64,000 nucleotides of DNA from Gammaproteobacteria bacterium (GTDB taxonomy: Bacteria; Pseudomonadota; Gammaproteobacteria; Pseudomonadales; Cellvibrionaceae), in assembly GCA_004173475.1 (NCBI GenBank), contig SEBU01000005.1:430974-494973 (forward strand), written 5' to 3'. Positions 1 to 9,715 of the stretch are shown here, in pieces. The position numbers were made by a program, and so were the translations under genes. The notes below the pieces were generated by a model. It did no database searches and was not told the DNA's origin. It saw only the letters and a program-made list of their open reading frames with translations. Positions within the stretch are counted from its first letter, which is position 1; every line of letters starts with the position of its first letter.

Positions 1-537
1 ATGCGACTCACTTTTTTCGTCGCATTAATTGCAGCAATTCCCTATATTCTTTATCAAATTTGGTCGTTTGTGGCGCCCGGTTTGTATCGCCATGAAAAAC
101 GCATTGCTTTACCCATACTTTTTTCAAGCGTGCTCTTGTTTTATATAGGTATGGCGTTCGCGTATTTTTTAATTTTCCCGCTGATATTTAAAATCACTAC
201 GCAATCCGGTTTGGTCGGCGTAACAGCCATGACGGACATCACCAAATATTTAGATTTCGTATTACACATGTTTTTTGCGTTTGGTTTTATTTTTGAAATT
301 CCAGTCGCCACAGTCTTACTAATATCCGCAGAAGTAATGTCAGCAAGAGCGCTTATTAAAAAGCGCCCTTATGTGATTTTGGGTTGTTTCGTTGTTGGCA
401 TGATACTCACACCGCCTGATGTAACCTCACAATTCTTGCTCGCGATTCCAATGTGGTTACTATTCGAAATTGGAGTCCACATCGGCCTGATTATTGAAAA
501 GCGTCGCGACAGTAAAGTGGAGCAAGAAGCGAGTTAA
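1..537 (+). CDS. tatC: Sec-independent protein translocase TatC, C-terminal part (5' end cut by window)
   Basis: Multi-TM protein with TatC-type blocks ([56 protein letters not shown]). Confidence 0.93.
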   Translation: MRLTFFVALIAAIPYILYQIWSFVAPGLYRHEKRIALPILFSSVLLFYIGMAFAYFLIFPLIFKITTQSGLVGVTAMTDITKYLDFVLHMFFAFGFIFEIPVATVLLISAEVMSARALIKKRPYVILGCFVVGMILTPPDVTSQFLLAIPMWLLFEIGVHIGLIIEKRRDSKVEQEAS

Positions 538-596
538 TTATGCGGTGCCATGCTGAAATCTTAGCGAAGCCTGCATGTGGCCGCATATCATATCGA

Positions 597-806
597 TCAA
601 ACCTGATTGGCAAACACCTCCTCCAGGTCTGATTTGCACGCATCAATTTTCCCCCACGCTTTTTCATGAAAGAAAAACACGACAGTGTTGATTGCCGGCT
701 CTACCAATGCAATTGTGCCGCCGACCAAGGCGCTGCCCGTCAAGGCGTAACCTACCGAAAAAGCCACACTGAAATGTAAAATTGCAAAGCTTGCGGTTTT
801 GGCCAT
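597..806 (-). CDS. DUF2061-type small membrane protein
   Basis: 69 aa; FSVGYALTGSALVGGTIALVEPAINTVVFFFHEKAWGKI is typical of DUF2061. Confidence 0.75.
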   Translation of the reverse strand: MAKTASFAILHFSVAFSVGYALTGSALVGGTIALVEPAINTVVFFFHEKAWGKIDACKSDLEEVFANQV

Positions 807-947
807 GACGTTCTCTCCTCGTAGAAATCAAATCGTAAACTCTCTTGATGCAATACTAGGCGCAGAAGATAAAAACGCAAAAACAATTAAACCCATAAAG
901 CATATAGTCAAAACCTATTCGTAATCATAACGACCTACGAGTGATGT

Positions 948-1415
948 TTAAGTCGAACTCCAAAGTTTATAAGGACAATTCGATAAATTGGAGTTGTAAT
1001 ACCGAGCATCATGCGTGACCTCTTCGCCCACCCAATTCGGCATTGCAAATATCTGCGTTTCAGAATTAAGTTCGATTTCCGCAACGATCAACCCCGCATT
1101 TTCACCCAGAAACTCATCCACCTCCCACACACAACCTTCGAATTCGATTTCTCGACGATATTTTTCGATTAGCGGTCCGTCGCACAGGCTTAATAATTCG
1201 CGCGCGTCGGCCAACGGGATTTCATATTCAAACTCAGCTCGAGTAGCGCCTTTATTTGCGCCTTTTATTGTTAGGAAACCTTTTTCACCAGCCACACGAA
1301 TTCTGACTGTGCGCTCTTTGGCTCGATTTAAATAACCTTGGGAGAGATAAACCGACGGAGCACTCCGCCATGCATCCCCACTAACCAAAAACTTACGTTC
1401 AATTTCAAGCGCCAT
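948..1415 (-). CDS. CYTH domain protein (inorganic triphosphatase/adenylate cyclase-like)
   Basis: N-terminal EIERKFLV signature; alternating charged strands (RIRVAGEKGFLTIKG, EFEYEIP, VWEVDEF, AEIEL). Confidence 0.9.
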   Translation of the reverse strand: MALEIERKFLVSGDAWRSAPSVYLSQGYLNRAKERTVRIRVAGEKGFLTIKGANKGATRAEFEYEIPLADARELLSLCDGPLIEKYRREIEFEGCVWEVDEFLGENAGLIVAEIELNSETQIFAMPNWVGEEVTHDARYYNSNLSNCPYKLWSST

Positions 1416-1559
1416 ATTCGGTCCTATAAAAGATATTTCTTATTGGTAACAGGAGGTACTTATTCCAACATTCTTCATAAAATAACATGAGCGTTAGCTG
1501 CATAACTTACTTTTGTTTCGATAAAAAATATTATTGCTAAATCAACAAAGGAGACTCAA

Positions 1560-1742
1560 ATGACTTCAGCAACTGAAAAAGATTATGATCACGCTAATGA
1601 ACGAGGCAACGGCCCTAAAGAGCGAATGGAGGGTGGCGATCTAACTGATGATATAGATATCAACGATCCAGAGACGCGTGAAAAACATATAAAAGGAATT
1701 AAGTATCAGGATAAGAAAGCGAATACTACTAAGAAACGGTAG
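1560..1742 (+). CDS. small hydrophilic hypothetical protein
   Basis: 60-aa ORF preceded by a GGAG-type RBS (aaaggagactcaaATG); very charged, no TM. Confidence 0.5.
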   Translation: MTSATEKDYDHANERGNGPKERMEGGDLTDDIDINDPETREKHIKGIKYQDKKANTTKKR

Positions 1743-1884
1743 GTGCATTTTACAGTGAGCGTCACGACTTAGCATGTTGTGCCTATTGGGTCACATCCTG
1801 GACAAATATCGATTCATCGAAAAAATCTTCAGTTTTTATTCAGCTGGTTTTTCATAGCCTGCAAAAAAACGTGGGGATCTAATT

Positions 1885-2295
1885 ATGAAAAAACAAATAG
1901 TACTACTCCTTAGCTCGTTGACAGTGTCCAGTGCATTATTTACTACGCCACTAGCCTACTCTCACGACCGCGGACATAGTCGCGAATGGTCAGATAACAA
2001 TAGTTATGATGTTCGATACGATCGCGAAAACACTAATCGCGACCGCGAAGACATCAACCACGAACGTGATGCTGCGCATCGTGAATTTGATGCAATGATG
2101 CGTGACGTTGATGAAGAAAATCGCGAGATTGATCGGTGGCAGAGTTCGCAGCGCTATAACCATCAAGCAGTTGCAGAAGAAGCCAATAGAAAACGCGATG
2201 CATTAAACCGGAAGCGAGACAGAATCAATCGCGAGCGCGATCGCATGAATCGTTATTATGACGAACAAAACCGTGCGCTGGATCGTCGCAATTAA
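1885..2295 (+). CDS. secreted Arg/Asp/Asn-rich low-complexity protein
   Basis: N-terminal signal peptide (MKKQIVLLLSSLTVSSALFTTPLAYS) followed by repeated RDRxxxN/REFD-type segments. Confidence 0.6.
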   Translation: MKKQIVLLLSSLTVSSALFTTPLAYSHDRGHSREWSDNNSYDVRYDRENTNRDREDINHERDAAHREFDAMMRDVDEENREIDRWQSSQRYNHQAVAEEANRKRDALNRKRDRINRERDRMNRYYDEQNRALDRRN

Positions 2296-2339
2296 AAAGT
2301 GACTAACCACAAGCGCGCTATTATTGGAAGATGAATTCT

Positions 2340-3119
2340 TTATCGAATTAAAAGTTTTGCGAATAAATGATTTAGCGCTTCTATGCTTCGATCACTAATT
2401 GTTTCGTCCACATCTACTTTTTCCAAACGAGCAAGCTCACTCTCAATAAAATCATTTAAAGGTTTGATAGGTGGAGCTAGCTCTTTTTCCTGACTTATTT
2501 TTTTACGTTCAAGTAAGGCTTCGATTTCTGCATTAAGCACGTTATTTTCATTAATAAGTTCGCGAAGCCGATGAAATTCAATGGGTGCTGGTTGCTTGAA
2601 TTTTTCTAACCACTTTATGGAAAGCAACGGACGCAACACATAAAAGTACTTTTTGATGGGTACAAGCTCAGTCTTTAAATAACCGCGATAATTTGTTTTC
2701 GCCATACTACGATAGTGATAAACACCTTTCTCAACCGAATAAATTTTCGAAATTAAATCCCGAACGGTAGTTGCAAATACTCCATCATCCATGTAAACAA
2801 TTGGAGATTGAAGCCATTCAACAATTGCTGGATTAGATTTCCAAAGAAGCTTTAATGCTTTGCGTAGATCCCATCCGTTGATATCAATTTCATCCACGAT
2901 GGGATATTCAATAACATCTCGTTTGTCTTCCACATCAATCGTTAAATACCATTCTTTAGGTCGAACATACACGAACCTTACATCATAATCGCTATTGGGA
3001 GATGCAAAACCCCACGCACGGCTTCCAGACTCAACGGCGTATAAAATTTTTACATTGTGCTCGATTTCAGCATTGCGAATACGCTTGATAATCTCAGCGC
3101 GAATATCTTCTGGAATCAT
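2340..3119 (-). CDS. nucleotidyltransferase-fold protein (RlaP/PF10127-like)
   Basis: GSRAWGFASPNSDYDVRFVYVRP motif; start placed at MIPEDIRAEI (3119) rather than the upstream ORF limit of 3206. Confidence 0.8.
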   Translation of the reverse strand: MIPEDIRAEIIKRIRNAEIEHNVKILYAVESGSRAWGFASPNSDYDVRFVYVRPKEWYLTIDVEDKRDVIEYPIVDEIDINGWDLRKALKLLWKSNPAIVEWLQSPIVYMDDGVFATTVRDLISKIYSVEKGVYHYRSMAKTNYRGYLKTELVPIKKYFYVLRPLLSIKWLEKFKQPAPIEFHRLRELINENNVLNAEIEALLERKKISQEKELAPPIKPLNDFIESELARLEKVDVDETISDRSIEALNHLFAKLLIR

Positions 3120-3160
3120 AAACTTCCTGTATATGTGAAAACTAAAAGTTGTGTTGCAAC

Positions 3161-3595
3161 TTAACTTAATGACATCAAGGTTTTTACGCACAACCCAAAT
3201 AAACAAACATTCACAAATAAACCAAAACTAAAAAAGTAAGTTCGTGGGCTAGGGTTTTTATCAGTTGCAATTGCGTAATAAAGAATCATGTGAACAGTTC
3301 TTGCCGCAACAAAAAGCCATATAAATATGGCGGTCCAGAACGGATCTGCGCCAACTAATATTGCTAAAAAGCAACAGCCTAACATCGCCGGGATGTTTTC
3401 CAGCGTATTCATAAAAGTCCTATGCGCTCTAAATATAAATGATTCATGACCCAACGAAGGATCAATCTTCCCTGGAACTGCGCCTTTGGTAGTGCTTTTT
3501 GATTTCGTTGCCACGAGCCACTGAAGGAATAGCAGTAAGATAATGGACGCTATTCCCCAGAACGCAGCTAAATATTGATTGTTTTCGCTTAACAT
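3161..3595 (-). CDS. MAPEG family membrane protein
   Basis: 4-TM protein with FRAHRTFMNTLENIPAMLG, typical of MAPEG proteins. Confidence 0.8.
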   Translation of the reverse strand: MLSENNQYLAAFWGIASIILLLFLQWLVATKSKSTTKGAVPGKIDPSLGHESFIFRAHRTFMNTLENIPAMLGCCFLAILVGADPFWTAIFIWLFVAARTVHMILYYAIATDKNPSPRTYFFSFGLFVNVCLFGLCVKTLMSLS

Positions 3596-4092
3596 AAGAC
3601 CTCGAATATGTACCTGACACTAGCCACTGAATCTATTATAAAACCCAAACAAATTACAACTATTCTGTAAACTCTACCGGCAAATAGCAAATCAACGATC
3701 CTCGATGACAAGCTTTCCAATCACCGCCCTACAATCAAATCGTTTGCTCTGCCAAAATGGTTCAAATGGATCTTACATTGTCTATCGATAATAATAAGGC
3801 TCGATGTACCCGATAGTACTTAGCAGTACCTTGTAATTGGTACGCCTCCACAGGTTTCGAATGACATTTCCATGTCTGGCAAAATCAGTCGCTCGTTTAA
3901 ACTCGTACGTCAACGCCCTTCTATTACTTTACTCAATAGATTTTACTTAAGCTGAATCTAAAATACCGATACAGCTGTCCAAACCTGTAGAAGCACAACC
4001 CCTCACTACAAAGCTTGTTATTAAGCACCCTTTCTCAGGTGATATAAATCTATAAACCTTATGTTTTAATCTGCACGCTCTTTTATTTAATT

Positions 4093-5136
4093 GTGAGCGT
4101 ACCCACCAGTATCGCTCAAGAGATAAAATCAGCTATAACATCCAATGATATTTTTAATAAAGTTAAAAAATTACATGGTGAAAATGCGATTGAAGAAACA
4201 GCCTTTGTTTCGATTGGTGGAATCGAACAATGGGTTTCTGTGCGAAGTCGAGACAAAGACAATCCCATATTACTTTTTTTGCACGGCGGGCCTGGATTTA
4301 CGGTATCACCCGTAAGTTACTATTACATGCGTAATTGGGAAGAGTATTTTACAGTTGTCCAATGGGACCAACGTGGAGCGGGAAAAACCTATTCGTATAA
4401 TTCTTCTGAAATTCGGGATTTTGATGTCGACACCATGGTGAGTGACGCCGCAGAACTGGTTGAGTATTTAACGAAAAAATATAAGAAGCGAAAAATTATT
4501 TTGATGGGGCATTCATTCGGTTCAATTCTAGGAGTTAAGTTAGCATTGAAGCATCCCGATTGGTTTTATGCATATGTAGGTATGGGTCAATTTGTAAATT
4601 TTGACCAGAGCGAAAGATATGGATTTGAGCAAACACTCGCTATGGCCAGCAAAGATAATAATATCGAGGCCGTCAATGAACTTACGTCCATCGCACCATT
4701 CCCTGATTTGGAACAACCGGAGAGAAACTACCAAAATTTGCAAACTGAGCGACGTTGGCTTGCGACGTACGGTGGATACTACTGGCGAAGCAAGTACGGA
4801 AATTTCAACGAGATAGCCGGTATGAGCCCTGACTATACCGCCGAAGAATTGAATTTACGCAATGTAGCTCAAGGATACAGTGGGAAACTATTATGGAATG
4901 AATTGGGCCGCATCAATTTTTCAACTATCAAACATTTCAAGTGCCCCATCGTATTCTTGCAAGGTAGACATGACCTGGGAACAGCATCATTTCTGGTTGA
5001 CGAATGGTTCACCAGGATCAAAGCTCCCTCCAAAAAATTAATATGGTTCGAGGATTCGTCGCACATGGTATATGAAGAAGATCCAGGCAAAACCCTTGTC
5101 ACTCTCGTTAATAATGTTTTACCTTTAACTCGGTAA
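4093..5136 (+). CDS. alpha/beta hydrolase (proline iminopeptidase-like)
   Basis: HGGPGF oxyanion motif, GHSFGS nucleophile elbow, WDQRGAGKT; GTG start. Confidence 0.85.
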   Translation: MSVPTSIAQEIKSAITSNDIFNKVKKLHGENAIEETAFVSIGGIEQWVSVRSRDKDNPILLFLHGGPGFTVSPVSYYYMRNWEEYFTVVQWDQRGAGKTYSYNSSEIRDFDVDTMVSDAAELVEYLTKKYKKRKIILMGHSFGSILGVKLALKHPDWFYAYVGMGQFVNFDQSERYGFEQTLAMASKDNNIEAVNELTSIAPFPDLEQPERNYQNLQTERRWLATYGGYYWRSKYGNFNEIAGMSPDYTAEELNLRNVAQGYSGKLLWNELGRINFSTIKHFKCPIVFLQGRHDLGTASFLVDEWFTRIKAPSKKLIWFEDSSHMVYEEDPGKTLVTLVNNVLPLTR

Positions 5137-5284
5137 AAATAAATTTTTGGCTTAACGATAATGCGCGTAAATTGCTGTCGCGCTTCGCTACCATCGTCTG
5201 TCGTCACAATAACTTCGGTATTTTTTCCAGTTCCTATCATTGTCATCAAAATTACGATTGCAATTTCCCGAGACAGATCCATGG

Positions 5285-6045
5285 ATCGACATTTATCACA
5301 CGAGCGAAACGGACTACCGCATTGTAAGAATACAATACACGAATAACGCGTTAGTGCTGTCGACCTATCAAATATTAGTCACCGGTATAGGCCGCAATAA
5401 ATATCACAATGGTGGGCGTTTACGTTTCGGGCCGGATGGAAAATTGTATGCTGCAACGGGCGATGCGCAATCGCCGGAGCGCGCGCAGGATCTTGATAGT
5501 TTAAACGGAAAAATTTTGCGAATTAATACCGACGGAATCGTTCCTTTTGATAATCCTTTTAACAATTATGTGTGGACTTATGGTCATCGCGATCCGCAAG
5601 GTTTGGCTTTCGATTCGCAAGGCCGTTTGTGGTAACAGGGATTTGGTAATAGTTGGATGAAATAAATCTGCTTGAAAAAGGCGGTAATTATGGTTGGCCA
5701 ATTTGTGAGGGCACCATTTCACAATCCGGCAAAGGTTGCGCTACTGAGGGCTTTAAAGCACCGAAACGCATCTATCCTGCGGCACAAGCATCCTGCAGTG
5801 CGCCGTTGTGAAGGAGGTTTTGTACGTTGTGTCTGTGTGGCAATCGAGTTCAACGCATAGTGATTGACGGAGATTCACTCACCGACGCTGAACAATTATT
5901 TGCGGCACCTATCTCCGCTTGCGCACTATTGAACCCACAGTTAATGACTCACAGTTTGTGGATGACAACGTCCACTACCGGCGATAAAGATAGTGTCGCA
6001 GACACCAGTAACGAAAAGATTTTAAAAATTTACCTCTCCCGCTAG
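5285..6045 (+). pseudogene. degenerate PQQ-dependent sugar (glucose/sorbosone) dehydrogenase relic
   Basis: Family-like segments HNGGRLRFGPDGKLYAATGDAQ...LNGKILRINTDG...GHRDPQGLAFDSQGRLW, then GGNYGWPICEGT, then QRIVIDGDSL...VADTSNEKILKIYLS lie in different frames separated by stops and frameshifts. Confidence 0.85.
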
Positions 6046-6369
6046 AGACTCTGGGGAACCGATATCAATAACTTCTGATATCAGCTCCCCTTGCTAATCT
6101 GTGGCGCATTATTTTCGGTCCGCCTTGATTATTTGTTGTCATATAATATACCTTACCGCTCAAGCCACTGCCCGAGCTTAGATCAACAGCGGGCACACTG
6201 CGTTTTATTTGGCTTAATAAATTTTTCCTGAATAAAAAACCAATAAGCCGCGCAAACTTAACATTATTTTTGCGTTATTTTTTTACCTGTTTTTTTTATT
6301 TTAAAAGATAAAATTTATTTTACGCAGTAAATTTTCATAACAACAATGTAAATATCATTGGAGATAAAT

Positions 6370-7302
6370 ATGCAGAGTCAATTAATAAATTTTCTAAAAA
6401 TTTTTGCTGTAGTTTGTATTTGGTTTAGTAGCAACGCGTTTGCGCAAGACCCTAAAATGTACCCAATAGATGCGCCTAAAGAACCGAATGCAATCCCTTT
6501 GAAAACAGGCGGTGTTGCCAATCAACCGGCAAAAGAATCTTGGTTCCGCCAATGGGGTGACCCAATGGCGAGAAATATCACTGAGGCGACTTTAACTCCA
6601 TTTCTCGCCGATCCGAAAAAAGCAACCGGCACTACAGTCATAGTGGCGCCGGGGGGCGGCGTTATGTGGCTTTCAATGGGCAACGAAGGTTGGGAAGTTG
6701 CCGAGGCTCTCGCTGCGCAAGGTATCAATGCATTCGTACTTAAATATCGTTTGAATCCTACGCCAGCATCACTCGAAGAATTTGAAAATCAGTTAAAGCA
6801 ACGTACTGCTGATATGGAAAAAGCGTCTAAAGATAAAAACGCTAAACCGCCAGAAAGATCGAATCGTGATTTGACTAATCAACTTCAGGATGTTGAAGCC
6901 GCATACGCGATGATTACCAGTCGCGCTAAAGAATGGAACGTCAACGTCAATAAAATTGGAATGATGGGCTTCTCTGCCGGTGCAGGTCTAACTATGGCAA
7001 CAACGCTTCAATCCAAAAAAGTAAAACTCGCGTTTATTTCGCCAATTTACGGTGGATTGGACGCGGTTGAAGTACCGAAGAATGCACCGCCTATGTTTGT
7101 CGCCCTTGCAGCAGATGACTTCTTGTTCCGTGGCGATACGGGTCTAATCAAATCCTGGTATGACGCAAAAATTCCGGTTGAATTTCACTTGTATCAAAAC
7201 GGTGGTCATGGATTTGGTTTGGGCAATCCTGATCGTACGAGCAACAAATGGTTCGATGCTTACATACACTGGCTTAACGTAAATGGATTTTTAAAACCTT
7301 AA
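6370..7302 (+). CDS. secreted alpha/beta hydrolase (esterase, carbohydrate esterase-like)
   Basis: Signal peptide; VIVAPGGGVMWLSMGNEG oxyanion region; GFSAGA nucleophile elbow; GGHGFG histidine motif. Confidence 0.8.
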   Translation: MQSQLINFLKIFAVVCIWFSSNAFAQDPKMYPIDAPKEPNAIPLKTGGVANQPAKESWFRQWGDPMARNITEATLTPFLADPKKATGTTVIVAPGGGVMWLSMGNEGWEVAEALAAQGINAFVLKYRLNPTPASLEEFENQLKQRTADMEKASKDKNAKPPERSNRDLTNQLQDVEAAYAMITSRAKEWNVNVNKIGMMGFSAGAGLTMATTLQSKKVKLAFISPIYGGLDAVEVPKNAPPMFVALAADDFLFRGDTGLIKSWYDAKIPVEFHLYQNGGHGFGLGNPDRTSNKWFDAYIHWLNVNGFLKP

Positions 7303-7444
7303 TAAAATTTGTTGAGGTTCACTTTGATAAGCGGACCTCAACAAAACCTCTCATTAATCTATAAGCATTACGACAAATATTCCGCTTACATTGAATAGTT
7401 GCTGCTGTATTTGGCTTACATCCCTGAAACTGATTTAAGCGTCT

Positions 7445-7915
7445 TCAATCATGATATTTTTTGCTACCCGAAGCTGCCGCATTTTTGAAAAATTCGTAAA
7501 TTCCGTTTTTACTCATTCTTCTAGCATTAGCCAACTCTCCAGCACGAGTTGAATATAATATTTGATTAGTTGGGGAAAGAATCACTACGGCTGGAATACC
7601 GCCTTTGATGGGATTTCCATATTGATCACTTATCGCAAGGTTTCGATCAAAGTTTCCTACATCCACTTTCACAACAACGAATTCTGAAGAAATTAGAGCA
7701 GCGTTATCTGTACTTTTCAAAGCGGAATCAAGAGCACGACAATCACTACACCAATTGGCTCCGAAGATTACCAGTACGTTCTTTTTTTGACTGGTTGCTA
7801 ATGAAAGTGCTTGCTGAATATCAGCAGATGCATTTGCAGTTTTATTGTACGGCAACGCATTTACAACGGCTGCTAATAAAAATGAGAAAAAAACAATTAA
7901 GCTAAACCGCAACAT
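7445..7915 (-). CDS. secreted thioredoxin-fold protein
   Basis: Signal peptide; GANWCSDCRAL redox motif (WCxxC). Confidence 0.85.
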   Translation of the reverse strand: MLRFSLIVFFSFLLAAVVNALPYNKTANASADIQQALSLATSQKKNVLVIFGANWCSDCRALDSALKSTDNAALISSEFVVVKVDVGNFDRNLAISDQYGNPIKGGIPAVVILSPTNQILYSTRAGELANARRMSKNGIYEFFKNAAASGSKKYHD

Positions 7916-8112
7916 AGCTATTTCCTGTGTTTGTCGAAGGTCAAATTAAGCGACTATCTCTCGCAACAATTTTTAAATTTTACTGATACCTACCTGGGTT
8001 AAATCATAGAGTCCCAACCTTGAGATTAGCAAGGCTATGTAAGCGCGCGCACAGAAGATTTCATCACATTTGCGTACCTTAAACGTAAATACTATCAGCG
8101 GAGCGATTTGAC

Positions 8113-8286
8113 ATGCCATTAACAGCAACAGACCCCATCAAAATAATTTTCGCTATCATATTTCCCCCCTTAGGTGTGTTCCTCGAGGTCGGCCTGAAAG
8201 GCCACTTTTGGCTAAATATCCTTTTAACACTGTGCGGGTTTATTCCAGGAATTGTCCACGCGTTATACGTAATACTTAAGCACTAA
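8113..8286 (+). CDS. YqaE/Pmp3 family small membrane protein
   Basis: Hand translation MPLTATDPIKIIFAIIFPPLGVFLEVGLKGHFWLNILLTLCGFIPGIVHALYVILKH* ; FPPLGVFLE...LNILLTLCGFIPGIVHALYVI matches the Pmp3/UPF0057 signature. Not in the supplied ORF track (57 aa). Confidence 0.9.
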   Translation: MPLTATDPIKIIFAIIFPPLGVFLEVGLKGHFWLNILLTLCGFIPGIVHALYVILKH

Positions 8287-8369
8287 CTACTGGGTAAATA
8301 TTTCAACAGGTATTTGCAAATGGATTAGACAGCGTTAACCATTTACGCAGGAACGGAATATTTCACACG

Positions 8370-9107
8370 ATGACTCAAGATGAATTTAAAAAAATACGCG
8401 AGTCCTTTTTTAATACGATATTTGTATTACTAGGGCGTATAGCCAATTGTGATGGATACGTTAATCGCGATGAAATTAAACGTACCCAAAATTATATGGA
8501 CAAAATGCAACTGAGTGCATACTGCCGTAAAAAAGCCATTCGATTATTTAGAACAGGCTCCAGCCCAACATTCGATATGAATGCAACCCTGGAAGAATTT
8601 AGGGAGGCGGTGACCAAAAGCCCTCGCATAATTGAGGTTCTGCTTGTGTATATGATCAGTGTTGCAAGGGTAGACGGAATGCTGGTGGAAAAAGAAATAA
8701 AAATGATACGGCAAGTCGCATCAATCCTGGGTTACTCAAGCATCATTTTTGATCACATGCTGCGGATGATAACGGCGCAAGAGAACATCTATAACTCAAC
8801 CAACGGCGATGGCTCCGCAAACAAAAACCAATCTTCGCACTCAAAAGAAAATACGGAAAAAGATAACACTGAGCCCAATAATCAGCCTAAATTAAACCCG
8901 GGTCAATTATTGGAGGCGGCGTATAACGCACTAGGAATAGATGTGGGATCGGATAAAACCGAGGTAAAAAAAGCGTACCGAAAATTAGTTAACCAATATC
9001 ATCCTGATAAGGTACAGGGACAGGGTCTTCCTCCAGAATTTATAAATGCGGCAACCGAATATTTCAAACGAATTCAAACTGCTTTCGAATATATTAGTAA
9101 TCATTAA
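8370..9107 (+). CDS. DjlA-like protein: TerB-like N-terminal region plus C-terminal J domain
   Basis: C-terminal AYRKLVNQYHPDKVQGQGLPPEF (HPD motif); N-terminal helical VNRDEIKRTQNYM / VDGMLVEKEIKMIRQVA. Confidence 0.8.
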   Translation: MTQDEFKKIRESFFNTIFVLLGRIANCDGYVNRDEIKRTQNYMDKMQLSAYCRKKAIRLFRTGSSPTFDMNATLEEFREAVTKSPRIIEVLLVYMISVARVDGMLVEKEIKMIRQVASILGYSSIIFDHMLRMITAQENIYNSTNGDGSANKNQSSHSKENTEKDNTEPNNQPKLNPGQLLEAAYNALGIDVGSDKTEVKKAYRKLVNQYHPDKVQGQGLPPEFINAATEYFKRIQTAFEYISNH

Positions 9108-9176
9108 GTTTTTATAACTACTACTCCGCTACTTTTAAAAATCCCAAACCGCAACTCATACAAGATTATCAATTCG

Positions 9177-9485
9177 CTAATCAGGATAAGGTTCATCCGA
9201 CCGTTTAGCATGAGGAGCTTGCGCATCGAGAGATTGCCTATATCGCAAGCAGCCTTGAATAAACTGCGGCCAGTCAGGAACAACAGGAAGCGGGTCAGTT
9301 TTTTCAGGTAATAAATTCCACAGCGCCGGATGATGCCAACATAGCTCATGTCCGCTGCTGTCTCGATGTTCGCGAATACCCTTTCTTAACTTCCTAACTT
9401 CCGCAATCAATTGTTCTCGGTCCATAAGCTCGATGTCATTATCTAGAAAATTGTCGTCAGCCATAACTTTGCTCCAAATCGTCAA
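9177..9485 (-). CDS. hypothetical protein
   Basis: 102-aa ORF with HHPALWNLLPEKTDPLPVVPDWPQFIQGCLRYRQSLD; coding-like composition. Confidence 0.55.
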   Translation of the reverse strand: MTIWSKVMADDNFLDNDIELMDREQLIAEVRKLRKGIREHRDSSGHELCWHHPALWNLLPEKTDPLPVVPDWPQFIQGCLRYRQSLDAQAPHAKRSDEPYPD

Positions 9486-9715
9486 AGCCCGAATATCATT
9501 TTATTAATACCTATACACCAAGTAATTTGAAGATTCAAAAAAATCACATTTTGGTAGCGTAAAAAAACGCTGAACTTGAAAATAATGTCGTCAAATTCAT
9601 TTAGCTCGAGAACGTGAGTGTGATGAGTAACGATGATTTACTAATAGCTTGCGCTATACTGCGCCAACAAGAGAATATTTTCGGATAAATAACTCATGAC
9701 GCTACCAAATAATCC

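Noticed and set aside
1015-1335. 106-aa + strand ORF
   Set aside because: Antisense to the well-supported CYTH gene; Ser/Arg-rich shadow translation with no motif.
4869-5282. 137-aa minus ORF overlapping the hydrolase 3' end
   Set aside because: Shadow ORF antisense to a gene with clear hydrolase motifs.
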